DNA of 27,675 nucleotides from Oscillospiraceae bacterium (GTDB lineage: Bacteria; Bacillota_A; Clostridia; Oscillospirales; Ruminococcaceae): positions 1 through 27,675 of the forward strand of contig JAFWUX010000039.1 of NCBI GenBank assembly GCA_017523995.1, in the 5' to 3' direction. Positions 16,309 through 23,272 of the stretch are shown one piece after another (the stretch's first letter is position 1; each line of letters starts with the position of its first letter). The notes beneath the pieces were generated by a model that was given only the letters and a program-made list of their open reading frames with translations, was not told the DNA's origin and did no database searches. The position numbers were made by a program, and so were the translations under genes.

Positions 16309-16345
16309 CAAAAAGAAACCGCAGGGCATGAATCATACCCTGCGG
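16309..16345 (-). terminator. Terminator of the M23-type gene
   Basis: A 12-bp stem with one G-T pair (CCGCAGGGCATG at 16319-16330, CATACCCTGCGG at 16334-16345) is followed on the minus strand by a T-rich run (complement of 16309-16318). It starts 13 bases after the stop of the M23-type gene. Confidence 0.85.
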
Positions 16346-16357
16346 CACTCTGTCAGA

Positions 16358-17494
16358 TCAAAGTGTGCGGACCTGAATGCGGTCTGCCCAGATCGCTGCG
16401 CAGCCGTAATAGTAGATACGGTATTCCAGCTCGTGGTTTGCATACCGGTTCTGGAACGTCAGCTCAAAGTCCTGATATGTTTGGGATTTCAGGAAGTCAC
16501 TGCGGCGAATATCCATCGAAGCAAGCGTTCTCTGTTTATCCGTGTGATCGGAAACCTCGATCCGGCAAACGATATTGTCCTCATAATAATGCAGATCTGT
16601 CCAGACGCGATCGGTGTTGAAATCAGTTTTCAGTCTGAACGAAACGAGCTTTTTGCCCGTGGAATACTTATGATACGGGCCGTACTGCATGTAGCCTCTG
16701 CCGTTCTTAACAGTCGCGAGCCACGCACTGCCTGCGTTCGCTCCGAGCTTATGGTGTTTGCTCTGTTCGCACTGCAAGGTCTCATAGAGTCTGCCGGGGG
16801 TACCTTTTTTCAGCTGATTCGGGCAGCGGTCCTTTGTTGTGCGGTCCTGAAGATAATTGCCGACATGCTCCGGATTGGCATCTGCGCCGTTTTCCAGTGT
16901 TGACGGAAAATCCAGCACCTTGAGCGGATCAATGTTTCTTGCCATTCTGTCATCCGGGCCGAGAACACGCTCCACCCGTCTGATCTGGAAATCAAGGTGG
17001 TAAGAACCCGGTGCATCTGTATCGCCGGTCTTGCCGATCAGTGCGCCCTGCTTAACCATAGTATCTTCTTTTGCAAGCGCCTCACTCAGATGCGAATACT
17101 GCGTGTAATAGGTAACGTCGTTAATCGTATGCTTCAAAACCACATAACGACCATAGCCCTTGTTGTTATAATTTTTTGAATATACAACATAACCGTCTGC
17201 AGAAGCATAAACATTAGTGCCCTTCACGGCTGAAACATCAATCGCGCCGTGCTTGCGTCCGTCATCGAATGCGCCTGTGACTTTGCTGTTCCCCTGCGGA
17301 AGCGGCCACTTAAAATAACGCCGAGATGTATCGATCTGCTTGCCGTAAAATCGGCTGTAAGCGCTTGCCGTAACCATATTTTCCGGCTTCAGTGCCTGCA
17401 TCGCCGGCATTTCCGCAGCAGAAGCGCCCAGCAGCATCATTGCCGAGACCACTGCCGCAGCCTTTTTCAGATTGCGAAAAATAGAAAATTTCAT
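16358..17494 (-). CDS. Secreted M23-type peptidase-like protein
   Basis: A 378-residue exported protein. A signal peptide (residues 1 to about 27, KKAAAVVSAMMLLGASA) is followed by an M23/LytM-type domain at about 62-195. Zinc motif H82-GAI-D86 and catalytic H135 (YSHLSE) are present. The final HxH motif, normally HLHF, reads H166-L-D168-F, so one zinc ligand is aspartate. M23 enzymes cut peptidoglycan peptides outside the membrane; here activity may be altered or lost. Residues about 200-378 are an additional beta-rich domain with many aromatic residues, ending IYYYGCAAIWADRIQVRTL, perhaps for carbohydrate or wall binding (inference). GGAAGGAAAG precedes the ATG, with a consensus promoter upstream. 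Confidence 0.85.
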   Translation of the reverse strand: MKFSIFRNLKKAAAVVSAMMLLGASAAEMPAMQALKPENMVTASAYSRFYGKQIDTSRRYFKWPLPQGNSKVTGAFDDGRKHGAIDVSAVKGTNVYASADGYVVYSKNYNNKGYGRYVVLKHTINDVTYYTQYSHLSEALAKEDTMVKQGALIGKTGDTDAPGSYHLDFQIRRVERVLGPDDRMARNIDPLKVLDFPSTLENGADANPEHVGNYLQDRTTKDRCPNQLKKGTPGRLYETLQCEQSKHHKLGANAGSAWLATVKNGRGYMQYGPYHKYSTGKKLVSFRLKTDFNTDRVWTDLHYYEDNIVCRIEVSDHTDKQRTLASMDIRRSDFLKSQTYQDFELTFQNRYANHELEYRIYYYGCAAIWADRIQVRTL

Positions 17495-17582
17495 GTAATC
17501 TTTCCTTCCGTGTCATTTGATGTAAAATGTGTTGAAAATATAATAATGCAGCATTTATATGAAAAATCCATGGATTGGAGCC

Positions 17583-17611
17583 ATTATAGCAGATACAGCA
17601 GCCGATGTCAA
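17583..17611 (-). promoter_or_regulatory. Consensus sigma-A promoter of the M23-type gene
   Basis: On the minus strand, a perfect TTGACA (17606-17611) and perfect TATAAT (17583-17588) are separated by 17 bases. Transcription would start near 17576, about 80 bases before the ATG. This is the strongest promoter-like sequence in the window and implies high constitutive expression. Confidence 0.92.
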
Positions 17612-17757
17612 CCGAATCCGGAGAAGTTTGACAGTTCAGGACAAAACGCTTCAAATTCGTGACAGAAAACGAACAGATCTGCTTATTTGTTATTCTCGTT
17701 AAATTGTTTTTTCAGAAGATACGTCGTTTGCGGCTTCACCGGCATGGAACAGCGCAT

Positions 17758-17794
17758 AAAAAAGCAGGGCATGTTCGATTTGAACACACCCTGC
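17758..17794 (-). terminator. Terminator of the Na/Pi cotransporter gene
   Basis: A 13-bp stem (GCAGGGCATGTTC at 17764-17776, GAACACACCCTGC at 17782-17794; one G-T type mismatch) is followed on the minus strand by six T. It lies 13 bases after the transporter stop. Confidence 0.85.
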
Positions 17795-17807
17795 TGCGAT
17801 CTGCCTC

Positions 17808-19589
17808 TTATGACATAAATGCGAATTCTTCGCTGTACTGCTCATAGAGCTTCTGGAACTCGGAATTCTGGCGGCTCTTGATATCGCTGAGATATTCATG
17901 CGTATCAAAGGAATCCGCGTGCAGCTCGACAAGCGCAACCGCGATGTTCGAGCAGTGATCCGCAACACGCTCAAAGTTGCCGATCAGATCATTGAACACA
18001 AAGCCCTGCTGCAGCGTGCAGAGCTGTGTCTGCAAACGCGCCACATGGTTGAGCTTTGCCGTCTGGCAGAGGTTGTCGATCCACTCCTCGAGCGGCTCCA
18101 CCTTGCCCGCAAGCTCCAGATCGCCGGTCGCGAACGCTTTGAAGGTCATCTCGACAATCTTGCGGAGCGCGGCATCCATGACACGGAGCTCATCCAGTGC
18201 GGGCTCCGAGAACTGCACCTTTTTCTCCCAGATTTCCTTTGCCACTTCCTGAATATTGACCGAGTGGTCGCTGACGCGCTCAAAGTCGCTGACTGTGTGC
18301 AGATAGAGCGAGGCTTCGAGCGTCTGCTCGTGGTTCAGTTCGTGTCCGGTCACCTTGATCAGATAGGTGCCGAGCATGTCCTCATAGTGATCGACGATAT
18401 CCTCCGCTTCGATGACGTTTTTCGCCTCGTCCTCGTCATAATGCGCGATGAGGTCGAAGGAGCGGAACAGACCGTTTTCGGTGAGATCCGCCATGCGCTG
18501 CACTGCCTCCTTGCTCTGCGTCAGTGCAAGGACAGGGTTCTCAAGGAAGCGCTCCTCCAGATGTCCGATATCATATGTTTTTGCAGTTTTTTCTTCCTTT
18601 TTATCCTTGACATTGCGGAGCAGTCTGTCCGTGATGCGCTCGAGATATTTGATGAACGGAAGCAGCACGATGATCGCGGCGATACGATAAAGGGAATTCA
18701 TCATTGCAATGCCGACCATGTCGATCGCGGCGTTATTCTGCATGAAGCTGAAATGCAGCAGCAGATTTGCACCGTAGAACAGCACCGTGCAGATCACCGT
18801 GCCGAACAAATTGATCAACAGATAGATCAGCGAGGTGCGCTTGCCGTCTCTGCCGGCGCCGACTGCCGAAAGCAGAACCGGAACCGAGGCACCGATGCCC
18901 ATGCCCATGATCATCGGGAAGGCGGCTGCGTAGCTGACAACGCCTGTCACTGAAATTGCCTGCAGAATACCGACAGAAGCCGAGTTGCTCTGCAGCAGCG
19001 CGGTAATCAGAATGCCGACGAGAATGCCGAGCAGCGGGTTATCAAACATGGTGAGCATCGAGCGGAAGCCCTCGCTCTCCTTGAGCGGCGCGACTGCGTC
19101 ACTCATTGCCGCCATGCCGTACATCAGCACCGCAAAGCCGAGCATAATGCCGCCGATGCTGCGCTTGGTCTCCTTTTTCGAGAACATCAGCCAGATGATG
19201 CCGATGAATGCGACAATCGCCGAGATCGTATCCGTCGAAAGCAGGCTCAGCCAGCCGCCGCCCTTGCCGAGCAGCGAGAGACACAGCAGCCAGCCCGTCA
19301 CACTTGTGCCGATATTCGCACCCATGACAACCGAGATCGACTGCGTGACGGTCATCATGCCGGAGTTGACGAAGCCGACAACCATCGCCGAGGTTGCCGA
19401 CGAGGACTGGATGACCGCCGTGACAAATGTGCCGAGCAGAATTCCTTTGATCGGGGTGCCGGAAAGCTTCCACAGCACCAGTTCCAGTTTGTTTCCGGCG
19501 ACCTTCTTCAAGCCGTCGCCCATGAGCTGCATACCGAACAAAAACAACGCAACTCCGCCGATTAAAGCAAGAACATTCGCAATACTCAT
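17808..19589 (-). CDS. Na/Pi cotransporter family protein with PhoU domain
   Basis: A 593-residue inner-membrane protein of the NptA/NPT2-like family, which imports phosphate with sodium. The two inverted transport repeats carry the signature LLQ/IQSSS motifs: QSSSATSAMVVGF (61-73) and LQSNSASVGILQAIS (199-213), each in a re-entrant hairpin. GANIGTSVTGW and GIGASVPVLL are the matching conserved glycine blocks. Residues about 345-585 form a cytoplasmic PhoU-like helical domain (LYLHTVSDFERVSDHSVNIQ and NFERVADHCSNIAVAL, both with the E/D-x3-D-H-x3-N/I metal pattern). GAAGGAAAAG precedes the ATG. It follows a two-component system and is preceded by Pho-box-like repeats, so phosphate control is likely. 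Confidence 0.95.
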   Translation of the reverse strand: MSIANVLALIGGVALFLFGMQLMGDGLKKVAGNKLELVLWKLSGTPIKGILLGTFVTAVIQSSSATSAMVVGFVNSGMMTVTQSISVVMGANIGTSVTGWLLCLSLLGKGGGWLSLLSTDTISAIVAFIGIIWLMFSKKETKRSIGGIMLGFAVLMYGMAAMSDAVAPLKESEGFRSMLTMFDNPLLGILVGILITALLQSNSASVGILQAISVTGVVSYAAAFPMIMGMGIGASVPVLLSAVGAGRDGKRTSLIYLLINLFGTVICTVLFYGANLLLHFSFMQNNAAIDMVGIAMMNSLYRIAAIIVLLPFIKYLERITDRLLRNVKDKKEEKTAKTYDIGHLEERFLENPVLALTQSKEAVQRMADLTENGLFRSFDLIAHYDEDEAKNVIEAEDIVDHYEDMLGTYLIKVTGHELNHEQTLEASLYLHTVSDFERVSDHSVNIQEVAKEIWEKKVQFSEPALDELRVMDAALRKIVEMTFKAFATGDLELAGKVEPLEEWIDNLCQTAKLNHVARLQTQLCTLQQGFVFNDLIGNFERVADHCSNIAVALVELHADSFDTHEYLSDIKSRQNSEFQKLYEQYSEEFAFMS

Positions 19590-19647
19590 TTGAACTTTTC
19601 CTTCTCTTCATCTGATAAATTCTTTTTCATTCTAAGCCGAATTTATC

Positions 19648-19720
19648 ATAATACAGAAAAATCAAATGTATGTATTGCGAATGTTAAAATCGGGTAAACG
19701 AATGTTAAATTCAGGTTAAA
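19648..19720 (-). promoter_or_regulatory. Pho-box-like repeat array and promoter of the Na/Pi transporter
   Basis: On the minus strand, four direct repeats read TTTAAC, TTTAAC, TTTACC and TTTAAC (plus-strand complements begin at 19715, 19704, 19693 and 19683), spaced 11, 11 and 10 bases. This matches the Gram-positive PhoP site of TTAACA-like hexamers with 5-base gaps. The first repeat overlaps the stop codon of the kinase gene. A TATTAT -10 candidate lies at 19648-19653 with no recognisable -35 hexamer 17 bases before it, as expected for a promoter that needs an activator. Confidence 0.78.
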
Positions 19721-21869
19721 TCCGGATATCCATTGTGTCCTCGTCAATCGGGACAACGTCAATCCGGATCGGACGCTTCGGCTCCGGATCGGGCTCCGGT
19801 TCTGCTGCGGCAGGCTCCGGCTCTGCGTCTTCGGGTTCGGGCGCGTCCTCCGGTTCCGGATCGGGATCGGGTTCCGCCTCCGGCTCCGTGAACAGCTCCA
19901 GATCAAGCGCCGCAGCCGCCTCATTCAGCAGCTGATCGGTCTCATCGAGCATTCTGCGCGCGGTCGGTGCGGCAGGCGCCGGTTCACCGGATTCGTCCGC
20001 TTCGGGTGCATCCGCGGCATCGTCGGTCTCCGCATCTTCATCAAAATCAAAGAGCGTCCCCTGCTGTTCTTCGGTGTCCTCAGGGTATTCTTCGTCATCC
20101 TCAGAGTATTCTTCGTCATCCTCGGAGTATTCTTCGTCATCCTCGGAGTATTCTTCGTCATCCTCGGGATAGGATTCCTCGGTGTCCTCGGGGTATTCTT
20201 CGGAATCCTCAGGGTATCCCTCGGTATCCTCAGAGTATTCTTCGGTATCCTCGGAATATTCCTCAGTATCCTCAGAGTATTCTTCGGTATCCTCGGGGTA
20301 TTCTTCGGTATCCTCAGGGTATTCCTCGGTATCCTCGGGATATTCTTCGTCATCCTCGGAATAGGATTCCTCAGTTTCCTCAGAATATTCCTCGGCGTAG
20401 TCCTCGTCATAATCGGGCGCGTCTTCGGGATCCTGTCCGCTGCGGATCTGGATCATCGGCGCATCCTCCTCGCCGGGAATCTCCACATTCAGCGGATCAA
20501 ACAGCGCTTCGCTCTCTGCAAGCGCCGCAGTCTCCGCGCTGCGCGGGAAGAACAGCGTGATCGTTGTGCCGCTGCCGAGCTGGCTTTCAAGCTCAATCGT
20601 TGCATTGTGGAACTGTGCGCCGTGCTTGACAATCGAAAGTCCGAGACCGGTGCCGCCGATCTGCTTGGAATGGCTCTTGTCTACGCGGTAGAAACGCTCG
20701 AAGATGCGTTCCTTATCCGCCTGCGGGATGCCGATGCCGGTATCGGAGACCGTGAAGATCGCCTGCTGCCCCGTGCATGTAACTTTCATTGTCACGGAGC
20801 CGTTTTCCTCGTTGTACTTGATGGCGTTGTCGCAGAGATTGTAAAGCATCTCCTCGACGATCACCGGAACGCCGTGCATCGGGGCGGTGTCGCCCTCGAG
20901 CTCCATTGTGATGTGCTTGCTCTCCGCTGCCGCCGAAAGCTGCTCCTTGACATTGCACGCGATCTCATAGAGATCAAGCGGAAGAACCTCCTCCGTGAAG
21001 CTCTCGTCATCAAGACGCGAGAGCCGGATGATATCCTCGATCAGCGTGATCATACGCGCGGATTCATCACGGATGCGCTTGGCAAATCCGCCGATATCCT
21101 TCTTTTTGACCATGCCGGATTCCATCATGTCGGCAATGCCGTAGATCGAAGTCAGCGGGGTTTTCAGCTCATGCGAGACATTCGATGTAAACTCGCGGCG
21201 GAGTGCGTCGCGCTTTTCGCGCTCGGTCACATCCAGCAGCACCAGCACCGCACCGGTCAGGCGGTTATCGCGCACAACCGGATTCGCCATCAGCTGCACC
21301 GCCGTGTCATCCACCGTGATCGTCGCCGTGCCGCGGATGCCGTCAAGCGCCTGCCTGACCAGCGCACGGAACGGTTTTGCCGTGCTGAGATCATAAACAG
21401 AGAAGTAATCCTCGCCGGTATCCTCCTGCCCGAGCAGCTGCAGCGCCGCGTGATTATATGAGAGCACTCTGCCCGCCGCACTGACCAGCAGCAGACCCTC
21501 CTGCATGTTGTCCGTCAGTACCTTGAGCTGCTCCTGCTGACCGGTCAGCTCGTTCATCTGCGTGTCGATCTGTGCCTTGAGACTCGAAACCTGTCGTGCA
21601 AGCGGCTTCAGCTCCGGATACTGCTGCAGCGTCGATTTGTTATCCAGCCGCAGCTTTTTGAGCTCCATCGCGATGGATTTGGAAAATTTGTCGCTGATGA
21701 GATATAACGGAACAACCAGCACCGCCCCGACAAAAATACAGGGCAGAAGCAGCTGCAGCACCAGCCGGAAATAGTTTTCCGTCGGGAGCAGCAGCGGATA
21801 CACCAGCAGGCATAGGATCAAGGTCATCCCCATGGCGATCAGCAATTTGCGGAACACCGTCTTTTTCAT
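19716..21869 (-). CDS. PhoR-like sensor histidine kinase with acidic repeat tail
   Basis: A 717-residue membrane kinase. Two transmembrane segments (about 8-28 and 36-58) enclose almost no external loop, so it probably senses inside or at the membrane. A helical linker (60-115) leads to a PAS domain (about 115-215). The HisKA domain has phospho-acceptor H233 in NVSHELKTPLTSIYG. The ATPase domain has NLCDNAIKYN (344-353), VSDTGIGIP (374-382), ERFYRVDKSHS and GGTGLGLSIVK, and ends near 441. An additional tail of about 270 residues follows, extremely acidic, with 14 heptads like TEEYPED (499-598), then a Pro-Glu-Asp region (660-698). The start overlaps the regulator stop by 4 bases. The pairing with a Pi transporter suggests PhoR. 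Confidence 0.93.
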   Translation of the reverse strand: MKKTVFRKLLIAMGMTLILCLLVYPLLLPTENYFRLVLQLLLPCIFVGAVLVVPLYLISDKFSKSIAMELKKLRLDNKSTLQQYPELKPLARQVSSLKAQIDTQMNELTGQQEQLKVLTDNMQEGLLLVSAAGRVLSYNHAALQLLGQEDTGEDYFSVYDLSTAKPFRALVRQALDGIRGTATITVDDTAVQLMANPVVRDNRLTGAVLVLLDVTEREKRDALRREFTSNVSHELKTPLTSIYGIADMMESGMVKKKDIGGFAKRIRDESARMITLIEDIIRLSRLDDESFTEEVLPLDLYEIACNVKEQLSAAAESKHITMELEGDTAPMHGVPVIVEEMLYNLCDNAIKYNEENGSVTMKVTCTGQQAIFTVSDTGIGIPQADKERIFERFYRVDKSHSKQIGGTGLGLSIVKHGAQFHNATIELESQLGSGTTITLFFPRSAETAALAESEALFDPLNVEIPGEEDAPMIQIRSGQDPEDAPDYDEDYAEEYSEETEESYSEDDEEYPEDTEEYPEDTEEYPEDTEEYSEDTEEYSEDTEEYSEDTEGYPEDSEEYPEDTEESYPEDDEEYSEDDEEYSEDDEEYSEDDEEYPEDTEEQQGTLFDFDEDAETDDAADAPEADESGEPAPAAPTARRMLDETDQLLNEAAAALDLELFTEPEAEPDPDPEPEDAPEPEDAEPEPAAAEPEPDPEPKRPIRIDVVPIDEDTMDIRI
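20076..20375 (-). repeat. In-frame 21-bp tandem repeats in the kinase tail
   Basis: Fourteen consecutive units, twelve of 21 bp and two of 24 bp, encode heptads of the form (T/D/S)E(E/G)Y(P/S)ED; the longer ones add a serine before the tyrosine. Units differ mostly by GAG/GAA, ACC/GAT and CCC/TCT changes. All unit lengths are multiples of three, so gain or loss keeps the frame. Confidence 0.95.
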
Positions 21870-22570
21870 TCTGTTGCCTCCGTTGTGTCTGAATGATGAT
21901 CCTGAAACCGGTATCCGACGCCGCGGACGGTTTCCACGGCATTGCCGGCCTCGCCGAGCTTTGCACGCAGCGTCCGGATGTGAACATCCACCGTGCGGCT
22001 CTCGCCGGCGTAATCATAGCCCCACACTGATTCGAGAATGCGCTCCCTGCTCAGGACGATTCCCTGATTGCGCATCAGCATGGCGAGCAGATCGAATTCT
22101 TTTCCGGTCAGGACGATTTCGGTATCATGCACCGTCACCTGATGACGCGCGGTATTCAGCGAGATGCCGTCGCTTTCGAGCAGTTCCTCATCTGTGCCGC
22201 TGTCATCGGAAAAACGCCGCATCAATGCGCGGATGCGCGAAAGCAGCTCCATGACACCGAAGGGCTTTGTCAGGTAATCGTCTGCGCCGCTGTCCAGCCC
22301 GAGCACCTTGTCAAATTCTGTGCTGCGCGCAGAGAGCATCATGATCGGCAGCTTTTTCGTCGCCGGATTCTCGCGCAGCCAGCGCAGAACGGAAAGGCCG
22401 TCCTCCTCGGGCAGCATGATATCAAGCAGCACCACATCCGGCACCGCCTCTGCTACGGCGCTCCGGAATGCGGACGGGAGTGCAAATCCGCGGATATCCA
22501 TTCCCGAGCTTTGCACCGCATAGATCGTAAAATCGCGGATATTCTGATCATCTTCCAACAGATAAATCAT
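21866..22570 (-). CDS. OmpR/PhoB-type response regulator
   Basis: A 234-residue cytoplasmic DNA-binding regulator. The receiver domain (1-118) has the acidic pair D7/D8, phospho-acceptor D50 (VVLLDIMLPEEDG), T/S switch region MLSAR and K102 (YLTKPFG). The C-terminal winged helix (about 130-226) has LTGKEFDLLAMLMRNQG, SRERILESVWGYDY, SRTVDVHIRTLRAKLG and TVRGVGYRF, typical of OmpR/PhoB proteins. Together with the overlapping kinase and the Pi transporter downstream, PhoB/PhoP is the best assignment, by context. It has its own promoter at 22602-22630, and no Pho-box-like repeats were seen before it. Confidence 0.94.
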   Translation of the reverse strand: MIYLLEDDQNIRDFTIYAVQSSGMDIRGFALPSAFRSAVAEAVPDVVLLDIMLPEEDGLSVLRWLRENPATKKLPIMMLSARSTEFDKVLGLDSGADDYLTKPFGVMELLSRIRALMRRFSDDSGTDEELLESDGISLNTARHQVTVHDTEIVLTGKEFDLLAMLMRNQGIVLSRERILESVWGYDYAGESRTVDVHIRTLRAKLGEAGNAVETVRGVGYRFQDHHSDTTEATE

Positions 22571-22601
22571 GATATCCTCCCTTCAAACCATATTCTGTTT
22601 T

Positions 22602-22630
22602 ATTATATCATATTGTGTTGAAAAATGCAA
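22602..22630 (-). promoter_or_regulatory. Sigma-A promoter of the response regulator/kinase pair
   Basis: On the minus strand, TTGCAT (22625-22630) and perfect TATAAT (22602-22607) are 17 bases apart, with GGGAGG close to the ATG at 22570. The leader is only about 25 bases. Confidence 0.82.
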
Positions 22631-22644
22631 TGGAGGAATGAAAA

Positions 22645-22861
22645 AAATTAGAAATGAGGAATGAGAAATTAGAAATTGCGGTGTCCGCTGCGCGGACGGA
22701 TTTATAATATAGTGAGGAGATAAGAGTGAGAAGTGAGGAGTTGCGGTGTCCGCTGCGCGGACGATTTTTAATAGTGGGGAGTACGGGTTTGGGCGGAGCC
22801 CATTATCAATCATCGCGAAGCGATACCTTAATTTCTCATTTCTAATTTCTCATTTCTCATT
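22645..22861. repeat. Family A element, copy 2, with long inverted ends
   Basis: The left end (22647-22677, ATTAGAAATGAGGAATGAGA...) and right end (22830-22861) are inverted repeats of about 30 bases with few mismatches. Inside are two GTCCGC-TGC-GCGGAC hairpins (22683-22697 and 22748-22762), each after a GTGAGAAGTGAGGAG-like stretch, then GGGC/GCCC and ATCGC/GCGAT stems. It has the layout of a miniature inverted-repeat element of about 215 bp without coding capacity. It fills most of the gap between the regulator gene and spoVM. Confidence 0.82.
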
Positions 22862-22918
22862 CACCGAAGGGGCTCCGGATGCATATACTGCACTATCAAC
22901 GGAAAGGAGGGCTGCCGG

Positions 22919-23014
22919 ATGAAGGTTGTTGTTGTCAGAACTCCAGGGCTGCTCGCGGGGATCCTCCGCATGATGTTTCATATCCGGAAGGAGACATCTT
23001 GTACTGACACTTAA
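22919..23014 (+). CDS. spoVM: Stage V sporulation protein SpoVM
   Basis: A 31-codon gene. The product starts MKVVVVRTPGLLAGILRMMF and continues HIRKETSCTDT. Aligned without gaps to the 26-residue B. subtilis SpoVM as I recall it, it shares K2, a basic residue at 7, P9, L12, G14, I15, R17 and M19, which include the positions important for the kinked amphipathic helix. SpoVM inserts into the outer forespore membrane, recognises its curvature and recruits SpoIVA for coat assembly. A perfect AAAGGAGG lies 8-9 bases before the ATG, and a strong terminator follows 6 bases after the stop, so it is a single-gene transcript. The six C-terminal residues are an extension. Confidence 0.85.
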   Translation: MKVVVVRTPGLLAGILRMMFHIRKETSCTDT

Positions 23015-23020
23015 TGCACA

Positions 23021-23059
23021 CCGCCTGCCGCCGTTTTTCCGGCAGGCGGCTGTTTTTTT
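23021..23059 (+). terminator. Terminator of spoVM
   Basis: A perfect 10-bp GC-rich stem (CCGCCTGCCG at 23021-23030, CGGCAGGCGG at 23040-23049) followed by CTG and seven T. This is a textbook intrinsic terminator directly behind the 31-codon gene. Confidence 0.95.
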
Positions 23060-23180
23060 GGCGCCAAAACTGTGCGATTGTATCCTGTTTTGCAGAGAAT
23101 ATCAGCTTAAATAACCGAAATTTAAATAGACCTACAAATTCAAGTTGTATTTATCCGATGTTTTTCGGCGATATGCACTA

Positions 23181-23209
23181 TTTACAAAGCATCCCCATTC
23201 TGATATAAT
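23181..23209 (+). promoter_or_regulatory. Sigma-A promoter of the dockerin-GH5 gene
   Basis: TTTACA (23181-23186) and perfect TATAAT (23204-23209) are 17 bases apart. Transcription would start near 23216, giving a leader of about 57 bases. The AT-rich stretch 23060-23180 before it holds no gene. Confidence 0.82.
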
Positions 23210-23272
23210 AAAATTGGACGAATGTCCAAAAACAGACCATACGGTTTACATGTTTCAGAGGGGGTAAATTTC

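Larger units (their letters stand above)
17495..17807. other. Intergenic region between M23-type gene and transporter
   Basis: These 313 bases contain the promoter and leader of the M23-type gene (17583-17611) and the terminator of the Na/Pi transporter (17758-17794). No open frame with a ribosome site was seen in between. Confidence 0.6.

Noticed and set aside
20182..20364. Plus-strand serine/tyrosine-rich repeat peptide opposite the kinase tail
   Set aside because: It is only the reverse reading of the heptad repeat, without a ribosome site or conserved neighbours.
20076..20375. Regular 21-bp repeats as a possible CRISPR array
   Set aside because: There are no unique spacers. The units are contiguous, in frame, and form part of the kinase protein.
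22862..22918. Sigma-E promoter for spoVM (CATATACT around 22881)
   Set aside because: The -10 matches only partly (6 of 8) and no suitable -35 lies at the right distance, so it was not listed as a feature.
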